Shown: positions 15,155-24,632, counted from the stretch's first letter. The stretch is 64,000 nt of DNA from Pseudomonas sp. URMO17WK12:I11 (GCF_007677725.1 NZ_VEDF01000001.1:513457-577456), one strand, 5' to 3'. The notes: generated by a model from the sequence alone, not told the origin. Numbers and translations: made by a program.

Positions 15155-18100
15155 GCGCCCGCTCGGATCGTGCCAGTTAACGGGGTCGCGGCCTGCGCAA
15201 TAAGCGCGGTCATTCAACCCGCCATTATCAAACGGACTCAGACCGTCCCCTTGAAAGAAGGCCTGATGGCGAGGGTCGTAGACGCGGTGGCCGTTGCCGA
15301 GATGATAGCTGCCCGTGACCGGATCGACACGCTGACCGTTATAGCCAAGACCGCTGTTCAGTGCATTGAGGTTTTCCAGTGGAGCCTCGCCCCAAGGAGT
15401 AAAGCCAACTGACCGGCTTTCCCACTCGCTTTTACGGTTGAGCGAATACTCTTCTCCACCGCCGTTTTGCGGATCTGCGAGCACAAAAAATGTTTGCGTA
15501 CTTTGTCTGTCCGCGGCAATGTTCCGGCACTGCACGATTAGACCAACTTCCTCGTCGAGCACACGCTGGCGTTGCGGCTTGTTGTTCGCGTCGAGCCAGA
15601 CCTCACCACACAGGAGAGCGCCATGGTATTGCAACACTCGTCGTTGCTGCTTGCGCTCATCCCATTGCGTGGCCAGCCTTCCAAGTTGGTCGTATTCATA
15701 GTGCGTAATAGCCTGCTCATTAGCACCCATGCTGACGGCAAGCACTTTGCCCTCTGGGGTATAAGTGATCACTTGCCCCAACGCATCTCGGGTGAGGCTA
15801 CCGTTCTCATCGCTGACTAGTTTGAGAATAGTTGGCTGCCCAGCTTTTCCATCTTGAGCTGTGCGTGTGACAGTGACTTGAGTACGCTCGGTCGGTTGCG
15901 ATGGATTGGTATACGCGTAGACTCGCGTTTCTTTCGCGCCGTCAAGGTGAAGCGTTGTGCACGTCGAAACGTTACCAAGCACATCATAGGTGTAGGTTTG
16001 TTCTTTGATGGCTTGATTGTTTGCGTCCCTGATCTCGAAGCCTTCGCTTGCGACGACGGTCCAGTGCTTGAGCTCATTGCGATCGGCCTCGTACTCATAG
16101 GTTTCGGTACGAGTTGCCGAATTGTCACCATTGCGGTACCACGCCTTGCTTAACAATTGGCCCGTCGAGGACCAGCGCTGTTCATAACGGCTCTTGACCT
16201 CACCGTCGAGGAAGTATGTGCGCTGGGATTCTCGGCCAAGGCTGTCGTAATCATATGAAATAGCCATGTTGCGGCCGCTGCTTCGGTCATTGATGTTCAT
16301 GTGCTCAATTTCGCCCTGAGCGGCATAGCGGTAGCGATACTCAAACTGCCCGCGGCGTACCCGTATACGGCGATTTTGCGCATCCGTCCAGGCGCGGCTA
16401 ATGGCGCCGTTAGACGACTCAAGAACAGTGGCGTTATTACGTAGGGAGTGCAGTACCCGTGCGTGCTGTCGTAAGCCGCGAGTTGATTGCACTATACTCA
16501 GTTGCCCAAGCAACCGCGGCGCTTGGCTTTCAGCGCTGATACGGCTTTGCAGGTTTGCTTTAGTGGCTGTTCGCTCTGACTGCATGGACTGGGTGATTGC
16601 GTTGTAGCTAAAGGAAGCGATTTTAGTTTTCGCGCCACGCCTTTCCTTTGCCTCGCTGTACCACGTCACGGTATTACCGTCAGTGCTACTTTCACTCCAA
16701 ACCTTAGCACCATCCGGCCGCTGGTAGCCACTGTCATGAAAGTTGAATACCCGCGATGAGTTCTCGGTACCTACGGTTCTGGACAACACCCGAGCACCTG
16801 CATTGCCGGGGCCACGCAGTTCTTGTTGGCCCAGTTGCACCTCGTGATCAGTTGCTGATTTGATGCTGACCCGCACGGGGGTATTGCTCAACCCTTTGAA
16901 AGCCCATTTCACTAGTGCTCCATTTGGCGCTGTGGTCTGAGTACGGCGCCCCAATTCGTCGTACTCATGTTTCCATTCTCTTTTGATGTTTCCCAAGGAT
17001 TCTGTAATGAGAACGCACTGGCCGCGAGCATTGATACGTTGCTCGGTATGCAGCGGCTGGTCATCCATTCGCTTGTGCATTTTGTTCCAATGCTGGTGGT
17101 GCAGTTCGAGCGTAATGCGGCCGTCGCGATGATTTTTTTGTGTTTCAACTTGGCAGTGCAAAGGCCCCTTCAGCACAGTGCCAGTTGTCAGCGCCGTGCT
17201 CAGACCTTGCGACCCATCTTCCTCGACCAGGGTCTGCTGCAACTCGCTCTGCCAGAACCAGTCTCGCAGGTGAGATGGCAAACTGGCACCGTCGTTACGC
17301 ACGCACAGGCCGCCTGGGTGATAGTCATAAGTACAGCAGGATTGCATTTCGCCATTCGCACCGTATGCTATTTCTTCAAGACAGACATAATCTCCGGCTA
17401 AGTCGTTGGGTCCGGGCTGGCGTTGCATTTCTCGGCGCACCGGACGTTGAAGCCCATCGATCAACGTGCGCGTAGTACGGCCATCCGGGCCCACAGAGGT
17501 CACGTAGGTACCATTTACCGAATCGGCCAGCGTATGGGTGGTCTTCGCGAGCGCAGCGCCATCGGCACGCCCAGAGGTAAAGCAACCTTCGTCCCAGTCG
17601 TAGGCTGTGCTGCTCAAAAGCCGGTTACGGGCATCGTAGGTGTGATACACCATGCCGCTGGGCCGGCCCAACTCGTCTTGCGTCGTTTCACGCATCACAA
17701 GACCGCTGTGCGCGGAGCGTACATGGTGAGCCACAGTCGCCGTCAGCTTCAGTCCACGCCATTCGAAGGGGGATTCGCTCTTGCTCGACAGCGTGCCGCA
17801 GGTTGCATCTGCAGTCGTCGTTTCCTTAAGAATGTGAGTTTGGCGAGCTTCATTGTTTTTATACCAACGGGTGGAAGTCGTTACGGTTTCGCTCAGCCCA
17901 CCGCTCTCTGAGTTACTCACCTGCTGCAAGCTGACTAGAAGCCCATCGCGGCCTTCAGCTTTAACGAGGGTCCACGGTGTGTTGGAGGTGTCGACCGTGA
18001 CACCCTCCAAGCTCAGGATCGTGTCGGGAGTCAGAATCCCCAAACTGTCCTTATGGGCATCGGCATAGCCGAAGAGTAAAATACTCATTTCCGAGCGGCT

Positions 18101-18445
18101 ACCATCTGGGAACACTAGATAGCTGCACTGCGCCAGCAACGGAGGTGAACTGGCGTCCGGGAGCTCTGGACATGACAACACCTGGGCGGATGCGGCTGCT
18201 TGGTCCTGTTCAACTTTGAGCCCTTTCAACAAATGAGCGGTCTTCGGAACTTGATCACTGCGATCAGGTTTTTCGGCGCTTGCCTGCGTTCTGTAATAGC
18301 AAAGGTGGGTGGTGTACCCATCCTCAGTGACGGTTGTTGTCAGCAGCCCGAAGTTGGCGTCGTAGGTGAAGTGGGTCGTTTCTGTCACCCGTCCGCAAGC
18401 AGGTTGAGTCATCGGAGTGGCGGTTGCTTCCAGGCCTGTGTTCAT
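14057..18445 (-). CDS. RHS-repeat protein, second subunit, with C-terminal candidate toxin domain
   Basis: A 1,462-residue protein. Residues 1 to about 1097 are YD/RHS repeats (for example HEYDELGRRTQT, YDYDSLGRESQR, YEYDQLGRLATQ) ending in the conserved core GLGYNGQRVDPVTGSYHLGN and DPVNWHDPSGR, where related proteins self-cleave to release the cargo. Residues 1098-1462 are the variable cargo. The ATG at 18445 overlaps the upstream stop in ATGA and has GGAGAG before it, so the two genes are translationally coupled. An in-frame start at 18541 lies inside the upstream gene and is less likely. GC content is visibly lower than the flanks. No immunity gene follows. Confidence 0.9.
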   Translation of the reverse strand: MNTGLEATATPMTQPACGRVTETTHFTYDANFGLLTTTVTEDGYTTHLCYYRTQASAEKPDRSDQVPKTAHLLKGLKVEQDQAAASAQVLSCPELPDASSPPLLAQCSYLVFPDGSRSEMSILLFGYADAHKDSLGILTPDTILSLEGVTVDTSNTPWTLVKAEGRDGLLVSLQQVSNSESGGLSETVTTSTRWYKNNEARQTHILKETTTADATCGTLSSKSESPFEWRGLKLTATVAHHVRSAHSGLVMRETTQDELGRPSGMVYHTYDARNRLLSSTAYDWDEGCFTSGRADGAALAKTTHTLADSVNGTYVTSVGPDGRTTRTLIDGLQRPVRREMQRQPGPNDLAGDYVCLEEIAYGANGEMQSCCTYDYHPGGLCVRNDGASLPSHLRDWFWQSELQQTLVEEDGSQGLSTALTTGTVLKGPLHCQVETQKNHRDGRITLELHHQHWNKMHKRMDDQPLHTEQRINARGQCVLITESLGNIKREWKHEYDELGRRTQTTAPNGALVKWAFKGLSNTPVRVSIKSATDHEVQLGQQELRGPGNAGARVLSRTVGTENSSRVFNFHDSGYQRPDGAKVWSESSTDGNTVTWYSEAKERRGAKTKIASFSYNAITQSMQSERTATKANLQSRISAESQAPRLLGQLSIVQSTRGLRQHARVLHSLRNNATVLESSNGAISRAWTDAQNRRIRVRRGQFEYRYRYAAQGEIEHMNINDRSSGRNMAISYDYDSLGRESQRTYFLDGEVKSRYEQRWSSTGQLLSKAWYRNGDNSATRTETYEYEADRNELKHWTVVASEGFEIRDANNQAIKEQTYTYDVLGNVSTCTTLHLDGAKETRVYAYTNPSQPTERTQVTVTRTAQDGKAGQPTILKLVSDENGSLTRDALGQVITYTPEGKVLAVSMGANEQAITHYEYDQLGRLATQWDERKQQRRVLQYHGALLCGEVWLDANNKPQRQRVLDEEVGLIVQCRNIAADRQSTQTFFVLADPQNGGGEEYSLNRKSEWESRSVGFTPWGEAPLENLNALNSGLGYNGQRVDPVTGSYHLGNGHRVYDPRHQAFFQGDGLSPFDNGGLNDRAYCAGRDPVNWHDPSGRIMISRREESVSLASLDEMIRDTKPPHHEPAAWWEWVLLVYGTLLIVGLSVMTGGAAGALMLGFGLLGFGLGAAALATQRDNPALSEKLGWASLAVDLIDMSGKGLVKAGRALLSAGRKAVKGIRSIREMRKLRNLSKAFGSPIKNVLERGHATLPGGAYPLLSLHGENFTLHSVQNSKGLFINGHGTRVDGLKRGGPAGADVPEYFGTTVAPEVHFYTREGLKAMMLGKSYDSVLMGVSKPSERIYSSVVPNYIISELSAADVATELPALAGKPTDLFHAAIARIANSYSFDYLQVHGAASFDSILNILELNGHRYNTVNGMFCRGTASLIAPPNTPKMLYDMKLAAIYSANDIVNYTKGVRQVP

Positions 18446-21400
18446 GATTGGCTCTCCACAACGGAGTCGTCGGTAGTATTGCCCTGAGCGGCGGGATTGA
18501 TGGTGCTGGAGCGCAGATCTTCGGTTGTCACTGTCGTGCATATAGGCTGAGTCGCCAGGCGATAAATCACGGTTGCGTCAGTGCTTGTGATCGCGTCTGG
18601 GTACGTCATCTCTGTAGTTTCACGACTCAAGCCAGGCGTCGTTACAACGACCTTCGTTTCCACCAATAGGCCATTTATGAGCTGCCATGTCCGACGCGTA
18701 GAGGGACCAAGGAGACGGCTGCCGGTCTCCAGGCTACGGGTGGCGGTGAAGCTATCGCCTTCGCTCATGCCAAACCCGCTGTTTTTACCTTCCCACTCCC
18801 AAATATGAGTGATGGGCTGCTGCCCTGCGCCTGGCAACAAGGTATGGCGCAGCACCCGGGAAAGAGGGATGAGCGTGGTGCTGGTATCCCAATGTTTCCA
18901 CATCGGTGCATAACTCACGTATTCCAGAGAGCCATCTTCTTCGGCCACTGAGCACAGCACGCGGTCGAGGACCGGCTCACCTTCGTAGCCAAACACCACC
19001 GTTTGCACCGGGTTGGCTTCGTTTTTTCCTTGACGTTGGAGTTGCGTCAGCAGGCAGTCCTCAATTTTGAGGGTTACGGTGTATTGCTCGTCAGTGCCCG
19101 GCCAAACCGTAAAGGAGCTGGAATAGGTCCCCGTTGCTTTCGGCGTTTCATGGTTTGCCGTAAGCAGCTGGATATCGCCATCCGCGATCGAGTTCAGTCG
19201 AACATGGCCTCTTTTACTTTCCCAGGCCAGTGTAAGCGTGCCACCTTGCGGTGAGGTGATGCTTGTGGGTACCAGCATGAGCGCTTTGCGGTTCATCTCC
19301 TTCTCAAGCTTTTCGATGTCTGTAATTTTATCGTTGAAATTGGTAGTTTGCTCCGTTGTCAGTCCTGATTCCTTGAGCCACTGTTGCAAGTTCTCCTTGA
19401 TTTTTTGCAGTTTACGAATGAATGCGTGCTTGTAATCCTCACTCGCTTCCTGGCCATCATGGGGACTGGGTTTGGCCAAAGTTTCCATGCGCCCAGAGGG
19501 AAGGATCACTTTCAAGCCCGTCAATGATGCGTAATTACCAGTTGCACCCGTGAGCGTGACCCCACTGATGGCCAGGCGCTTTGCGCCTTTTGCCGATTGA
19601 ATGTGGTCAGCAGTGAGTGTGATGGTCTGACCAGTGTGCAATGTCAATCTGTGCAGACGATTGTCATAAGCACTGAAGCGCAATGCCCAACCGTCACCCA
19701 AGGCACTTTCATTGGCGCGCGTGGCGGAGTAGTGAAGGGTAAGATCGATCTGCGGCCCCTTGCCCGACAGCCCACAAATTATCCCGATGGGATAGTGGGC
19801 GTGAAACAGGCCGGTCTTTGGATCGACACCGTTTTCGCTCGCGCCGCTGACGTCATAGACTGCAGAACCCACTGTATTGGCATAATCCGCACACAGCGAG
19901 TCCTTCGGCGTAAAAGTACGTCCACAGAAGGGGGGGTGTATTTTAAAAGCTGTTTGCGGGTATCGAACGCCTTCGAGCGAGAGGCAACGGCGGGGAGGGG
20001 TTATTCCCGCACGGCTTACTCGGCTAGCGCTGCACAACACTTCATCTGCTTCAAGATCGCACGAAGTAGGAATGTACAACCGGAAACCGCCGAGTGCAGT
20101 ACGACAATCGGGTGGCAGGTCAGGTGCGAAATCTGACGTATAAGAAATGAAGCGAACACCTTTGTCGATAACGCTGGGGGTCAGCTGCAGGTGAAGGTAC
20201 TCGCTGGAGACTGCGCTGAGCGGGGCGTCATCTTTGGGTTCCGAGAAAGCGATGACTAACTGATACTCGTTACTTGATATGCACTCTGTCCAGTGTCTTT
20301 GATAACTGTTCATTGCGCTGGTGTAATGGGGAGGGGATGACGTCATGCGCAGCTGCCATACGTCTTTTTGCGGATAGTGCGCATCACGCTGCGACAGTCT
20401 GGATGCGACCAATGCAGGTACATTGGCAGAGGGAATGTAAAATCCAAAGTTAGGGCGTTCAATCAGCTGACGGGTGAACTCAGAATGGGGGCGATTTTTG
20501 ACTTCTTTCCGGTCGCGTGGAGTCAGAGGCGCTTCGCCCAGAGCGATGATTGCCGAAAAGTATTTATGATAGTTGGTCACATAAGCGTTTTCTTCAGGTT
20601 TGAGCTGAGCGTATTTTTCAGCTTCCTCCCACATCAGATAGTCACGTAAATAAGTGAATTCAGGATGGAGATCGGGGATCGCGTTAATGCTCGGGGTAGG
20701 TGCTAAACTAGCCCTTTCGGCGGTGATGACGCTTTGCAGCCCCTGAGGAAGCCAGAGGGTATGCGCTGATAAGCGGTGCAACTCTCTTTCTGGCTGTGGT
20801 GAAAGCGTTTCGGCTATACCCCACAATGCCAATGGCTCGTCAAATGTCGCAGCCAAGCCCTGGACCCAAAGTCCAAGATCATCGACCTGCTCCGTGTCCG
20901 GCTGGAAAGTCCAGCTGTTAACCACCTGCCCGTTCCAGCGCTCTCTCAACATCAAACTCAAGCCTTCCTTGTAACCGTTGTACAGTTGCTCGAGCGTTAG
21001 TGATTCTCCCTCCGGCGTTTCCAGCGCCGGCTCATAATGCTCGGCTAGCCCGGGCAGGCCCTGCACGATGACTCGCGCAGGGAGTGGCATGACCCAGAGA
21101 TGCCAGTCAAGGATTGAACTGGGTCTGTCGTCTGGCGAATGGCTATCCCCTAGGCGCAGATAATCGCCCAAGTCTGATGCCTTGAGAGCTGCGGCAATTG
21201 AACTGAGGCATTGTTCAGCGCTGCGGTCGGACTGTGGGACGGTGTAGCAGAAGGGGGAGCCTGGCAACTGAGTGCTGCTGTATTGGTCGAAATAATAGAA
21301 TTTGATAACCTCGCCTGCACGCGGCGTGAATGCACTCACTGAGTGGTGCTTTCTCCAAGCCAGGGCGTCAATCTCGACCGATAGGTTGGAGTTCTGTGGA

Positions 21401-23004
21401 ATCCACAGGGCATTGCCACTGGCTGCCGCTTCGATAGTGACCCTGTCCGAGCCCAGCGCTCCTGCACGGAGCATCCCATACGCACTGGTGACCGCCAGGT
21501 GCCGACCGTTAATCACTTCGCAAAGCCCCTTGGGCCAATCGCTTGCATTGGCGCCTTTCACAACGCCGGGCTTATACAGGTGAGTTTCATACAGGCGCAG
21601 TGTCGTTCTGTCTCGCACCTGCACCGAGACAATATCGCCCTGAGCCGGGGGTAGGTCGGGCAGATGGCCTGCTATTACCTGGTTGGCTTGGAATGGGGCG
21701 TTAGTGATTAATCTACAACCATCTGCGTAGTGCCAGAGCCGATCAAGGCTACGTTTATCTGCAGGGGTCTTCTTCAGCAAGCCGGCTGTGCGCAGCCCGA
21801 CTTTGGTAATATCCAGATTGCCGACCTCTGTCAAATAACCCGCATCTAACCATTTGTTACCTTTCGCATCCACAGGCGCAAGGTTGATCGCTGAAAGTAA
21901 TGCCGTCGGCCATGCCTCCTTGGCGAGGTTGCCTTTATCCGCTGTGAAGTGAACGCACTTGAGCACGCACCCATTACGTGTATCTACAGCCCAGGCCTTC
22001 ACACACTCGCCCACTTGGAGATCTCGATCGGCCAACAAAAAGCCCGGACTGTTCCAGAGGTGTCTACCTGCCCCTAGAGTGGCGGGTTCGAATCCCGTCA
22101 TATCGGGTAGGAGATCATCAACGAAGCGGTCGAAGGACTGCCCCCATTGCAGGGGCGCAAAGGGCAACTCTATGACTTCTTCTTCTGCGCCTGTCGGATT
22201 GGAGGCCTCGTCCTTTAGCGGCGCTCGGAGCGCACGCTCTGCGGCAACTGATTTTGCCATTACTGGCGCGACGCCTTCCAGGCCGGCCAGTGAATAGAGG
22301 GTGACTATTGTGTTGGTGGGTATTACTATTTCTTCGGTAGGAGTGGGGAAGTAGCTGATTAAGTCGTATTCTGAGGCGAGCTTTTCATGCAGTGAAGTTA
22401 GCAACGGGTCAGAGGCTAGCGTAATTTCACTTAGGTCGCTCGTGAACGAAATGTCTTTTATAAAGGCCAGTAGGCCATAGGCTTTCATGAAATCTGGCAG
22501 AATGGAATCATTGAGCCCGCCCTCATGAAGTCCTGAACTCGGCCACTGCTCGGCCTCTGGAAATTCCATCGGTTGAGCGAGTTCAAGCAGGACTACAGTA
22601 TGAGGGGCAGAGAGCTCTAGCAGATCTGTAAGCGCTCGTTTCTTGATGCCCGCGTTAATGAGTTTATTGAGTAAGTGGTCGTAAGTATCATTATAGTTGC
22701 AGTAAAGGGATGGGTTGGTGCTGTAGACGCTGATTACCTCTGCCGGGATGCCGTCGATACCAGTCAATATGCCTGAATGTTCTCCCTGTTTCCCCCTCAT
22801 GTTGAAGTCGTCATATAGACGCCGTACAGGATATTTTCCGTCTTTGTCTTCATAGTCTACAGTGATGCCGGCGTCATCGGCGCTGATGAACCACGCCGAT
22901 CTGTTGGACTCATCGAGCTTCACACGGTCACCTTTCTTGAGGTGCGCGTTTTCAATTATTTTTTTGTTATAACCCACTTTGGTCATATCGGAAAACCGGC
23001 CCAT
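18442..23004 (-). CDS. RHS-associated large protein, first subunit of a split RHS system
   Basis: A 1,520-residue protein without signal peptide or PAAR motif. Residues 1 to about 1057 are unlike SpvB/TcdB or other N-termini I know and contain tandem modules of about 105 residues (316-640). From about residue 1058 it enters RHS-type sequence (NGVDPKTGLFHAHYPIG, then LGDGWALRFSAYDNRL), the usual opening of an RHS shell. This is interrupted by a charged helical insert near residues 1190-1240 and continues to the C-terminus. The stop overlaps the ATG of the next gene, which holds the rest of the shell. AAGGAG precedes the ATG. The arrangement resembles TcB/TcC division of labour but not TcB sequence. 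Confidence 0.85.
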   Translation of the reverse strand: MGRFSDMTKVGYNKKIIENAHLKKGDRVKLDESNRSAWFISADDAGITVDYEDKDGKYPVRRLYDDFNMRGKQGEHSGILTGIDGIPAEVISVYSTNPSLYCNYNDTYDHLLNKLINAGIKKRALTDLLELSAPHTVVLLELAQPMEFPEAEQWPSSGLHEGGLNDSILPDFMKAYGLLAFIKDISFTSDLSEITLASDPLLTSLHEKLASEYDLISYFPTPTEEIVIPTNTIVTLYSLAGLEGVAPVMAKSVAAERALRAPLKDEASNPTGAEEEVIELPFAPLQWGQSFDRFVDDLLPDMTGFEPATLGAGRHLWNSPGFLLADRDLQVGECVKAWAVDTRNGCVLKCVHFTADKGNLAKEAWPTALLSAINLAPVDAKGNKWLDAGYLTEVGNLDITKVGLRTAGLLKKTPADKRSLDRLWHYADGCRLITNAPFQANQVIAGHLPDLPPAQGDIVSVQVRDRTTLRLYETHLYKPGVVKGANASDWPKGLCEVINGRHLAVTSAYGMLRAGALGSDRVTIEAAASGNALWIPQNSNLSVEIDALAWRKHHSVSAFTPRAGEVIKFYYFDQYSSTQLPGSPFCYTVPQSDRSAEQCLSSIAAALKASDLGDYLRLGDSHSPDDRPSSILDWHLWVMPLPARVIVQGLPGLAEHYEPALETPEGESLTLEQLYNGYKEGLSLMLRERWNGQVVNSWTFQPDTEQVDDLGLWVQGLAATFDEPLALWGIAETLSPQPERELHRLSAHTLWLPQGLQSVITAERASLAPTPSINAIPDLHPEFTYLRDYLMWEEAEKYAQLKPEENAYVTNYHKYFSAIIALGEAPLTPRDRKEVKNRPHSEFTRQLIERPNFGFYIPSANVPALVASRLSQRDAHYPQKDVWQLRMTSSPPHYTSAMNSYQRHWTECISSNEYQLVIAFSEPKDDAPLSAVSSEYLHLQLTPSVIDKGVRFISYTSDFAPDLPPDCRTALGGFRLYIPTSCDLEADEVLCSASRVSRAGITPPRRCLSLEGVRYPQTAFKIHPPFCGRTFTPKDSLCADYANTVGSAVYDVSGASENGVDPKTGLFHAHYPIGIICGLSGKGPQIDLTLHYSATRANESALGDGWALRFSAYDNRLHRLTLHTGQTITLTADHIQSAKGAKRLAISGVTLTGATGNYASLTGLKVILPSGRMETLAKPSPHDGQEASEDYKHAFIRKLQKIKENLQQWLKESGLTTEQTTNFNDKITDIEKLEKEMNRKALMLVPTSITSPQGGTLTLAWESKRGHVRLNSIADGDIQLLTANHETPKATGTYSSSFTVWPGTDEQYTVTLKIEDCLLTQLQRQGKNEANPVQTVVFGYEGEPVLDRVLCSVAEEDGSLEYVSYAPMWKHWDTSTTLIPLSRVLRHTLLPGAGQQPITHIWEWEGKNSGFGMSEGDSFTATRSLETGSRLLGPSTRRTWQLINGLLVETKVVVTTPGLSRETTEMTYPDAITSTDATVIYRLATQPICTTVTTEDLRSSTINPAAQGNTTDDSVVESQS
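21085..22059 (-). repeat. Tandem degenerate protein modules of about 105 residues in the first RHS subunit
   Basis: Residues 316, 423, 533 and 636 each begin a block with 'LW' (HLWNSP, RLWHYA, ALWIPQ, HLWVMP). The first three blocks run through a hydrophobic beta-rich centre (GECVKAWAV, GDIVSVQVRD, GEVIKFYYFD) to a helix of the type WPTALLSAIN / WPKGLCEVIN / EQCLSSIAAALKAS and an L-A/G-rich end (WLDAGYL, MLRAGAL, YLRLGD). Spacing is 107, 110 and 103 residues. The DNA itself is not repetitive, so the duplication is old. Confidence 0.55.
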
Positions 23005-23283
23005 GCTTCACTCCTTAGTAAGGTTTGAGAAAACATGAAGAGCAGATTGCGTCACTGCTTGCTGTGTGGCGGAAGTTTATTTTGCGCTCGTCTATTTTGC
23101 GATGTTGTGCCTTTTTGTCACCTGTCAAAAATGCTAGGCCGTCGATGATTGTGATTTATGCCAGCCTTCCGCAGCACTGATGGCTGGTTGACCGAGGTTG
23201 GCTGGGCGTGATTTCCTTTAAAAACTCGCGGTTTTCTGCGCGAACAGGGTGCAGTGATCAATCAAAAAACCGAAGGTCCTCCT

Positions 23284-23907
23284 ATGCCTGACTACACGCT
23301 GCATTGCTTCGCCGAATCCGGTAACGCCTACAAGGCTGCGCTGATGCTTGAACTCACCGGCCAGGACTGGCAACCAGTGTTCGTCGATTTCTTCAGCGGC
23401 CAGACCCGCGACCGGCAATGGCGCGAAGAGGTCAACGAACAGGGTGAGGTGCCGGTGCTGGAGCACGCCGGGCAGCGGCTTACCCAGTCGGCGCTGATTC
23501 TCGACTACCTGGCCGAGCGCACCGGCCAGTTCGGCCCGCATGACGACCATGAAAAGCGTGAGATCTGGCGCTGGATGCTGTTCGATAACCACAAGTTCAC
23601 CAGTTACTACGCGGCCCTACGCTTCCTGCTGTGCCTGAAAAAAACCGGCGAAACCGAGGTGACAGGCTTTCTGCGTGAACGGGCCACGGCGGCCTATCGC
23701 ATTGTCGATGCACATTTGCAAAAGGAGCCATTTATGGTTGGCAGGCGGTTGACCATCGCCGACCTGTCGCTGGCGGGGTATGTGTTCATGCCCGAGGACA
23801 CCGGGATCGTGCTCGGCGAATTCGTCCACGTCGAGGCATGGAAGCAGCGCATCCAGGCGATGCCGGGGTGGAAGCACCCGTATGAGTTGATGCCCCGCAC
23901 CGCCTGA
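23284..23907 (+). CDS. Glutathione S-transferase family protein
   Basis: A 207-residue protein with an N-terminal thioredoxin-like domain (about residues 1-77; LHCFAESGNAYKAALMLEL, and the glutathione-binding VPVLEHAGQRLTQSALILDYL, with the cis-proline in VPVL and the SAI-type serine) and a C-terminal all-helical domain. The ATG at 23284 is the usual family start; a GTG at 23254 would add ten residues. It lies just upstream of the RHS genes, in the opposite orientation. Substrate unknown. Confidence 0.82.
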   Translation: MPDYTLHCFAESGNAYKAALMLELTGQDWQPVFVDFFSGQTRDRQWREEVNEQGEVPVLEHAGQRLTQSALILDYLAERTGQFGPHDDHEKREIWRWMLFDNHKFTSYYAALRFLLCLKKTGETEVTGFLRERATAAYRIVDAHLQKEPFMVGRRLTIADLSLAGYVFMPEDTGIVLGEFVHVEAWKQRIQAMPGWKHPYELMPRTA

Positions 23908-23917
23908 GTCGTTCATC

Positions 23918-23931
23918 GCCTGCCTTCAGGC
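23918..23931. terminator. Short hairpin between convergent GST and msuE genes
   Basis: GCCTG-CCTT-CAGGC spans the msuE stop codon, between the two convergent genes. The stem is short and lacks a T-run, so only a weak bidirectional terminator is suggested. Confidence 0.3.
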
Positions 23932-24486
23932 ACTCTCGCGCCGGGCGTAGTGTGCGCCGAACAACGGCACCGCGCGCTCGGCAGCCAGGCGGATGCGGGC
24001 ATCCAGAGCGCTGCTGGAAATCTGGTAGTCAGCGAGCTCGGCCTGGCTGGCATACACGCCGATCGGCAAGGTCAGGGCCTGCAGGAAGCTGAACAGCGGA
24101 CGCAATTGGTGGTCGAGTACCAGCGCGTGACGTTCGCTGCCGCCGGTGGCTGCCAGCAGCACTGGGGTGTCGACCAGGGCATCCTGGCCGATCAGGTCGA
24201 ACAGGTGCTTGAAGTGGCCGGGGAAGCTGCCGCGGTATACCGGTGCGGCCACCACCAGCAGGTCGGCTTTTTCTACCAGGCGCAGCTGCTGCTCCACCGT
24301 GTCGGGCAGCTCGCTGCGCCACAGTGCGGCGCCCAGCGGCCGGGCGATGTCGCCAAGTTCGATCAGGTGCGTCTTGATGTGCAGATGCTGGCTGAGTTCG
24401 GCCACGATGGCCTGAGTCAGGGCCAGGGTGCGCGAAGGGCGGCTGGTGCCACCGGACAAGGCGACGACGTTCAAAGGGGTGCCCAT
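23926..24486 (-). CDS. msuE: NADPH-dependent FMN reductase, MsuE-like
   Basis: A 186-residue flavodoxin-like reductase supplying reduced FMN to two-component monooxygenases. VVALSGGTSRPSRTLALTQA (residues 7-26) is the flavin phosphate-binding loop; AAPVYRGSFPGHFKHLFDL and LLAATGGSERHALVLDHQLR are hallmarks of the MsuE/SsuE branch involved in alkanesulfonate and methanesulfonate desulfurisation. GGAG precedes the ATG. No monooxygenase (msuD/C or ssuD) lies next to it here, so the partner must be elsewhere. Confidence 0.82.
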   Translation of the reverse strand: MGTPLNVVALSGGTSRPSRTLALTQAIVAELSQHLHIKTHLIELGDIARPLGAALWRSELPDTVEQQLRLVEKADLLVVAAPVYRGSFPGHFKHLFDLIGQDALVDTPVLLAATGGSERHALVLDHQLRPLFSFLQALTLPIGVYASQAELADYQISSSALDARIRLAAERAVPLFGAHYARRESA

Positions 24487-24632
24487 GCAGGTCTCCGGGT
24501 CTTGAGGAGCGCAGACTTTGCTGGAGCAATCGTCGTGGCAAAATTCAAAGGATGCGGGGCTGCGAGCAGTTGGCCGGGCACGGGCGGCTGTGCAGTGGGC
24601 CTATTAATAACCAAACCCCGGCCGCCATGGAA

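Noticed and set aside
18442..18541. RHS genes as one gene broken by a frameshift
   Set aside because: The second gene has its own Shine-Dalgarno and an ATGA overlap with the first stop, both frames are intact for over 1,400 codons, and neither protein ends abruptly in a repeat.
22078..22100. A perfect tRNA T-arm-like string (GGGTTCGAATCCC) on the plus strand inside the first RHS gene
   Set aside because: No matching D-arm, anticodon arm or acceptor stem can be built around it. On the minus strand it encodes TGFEPAT in a continuous long reading frame. It is a chance likeness.
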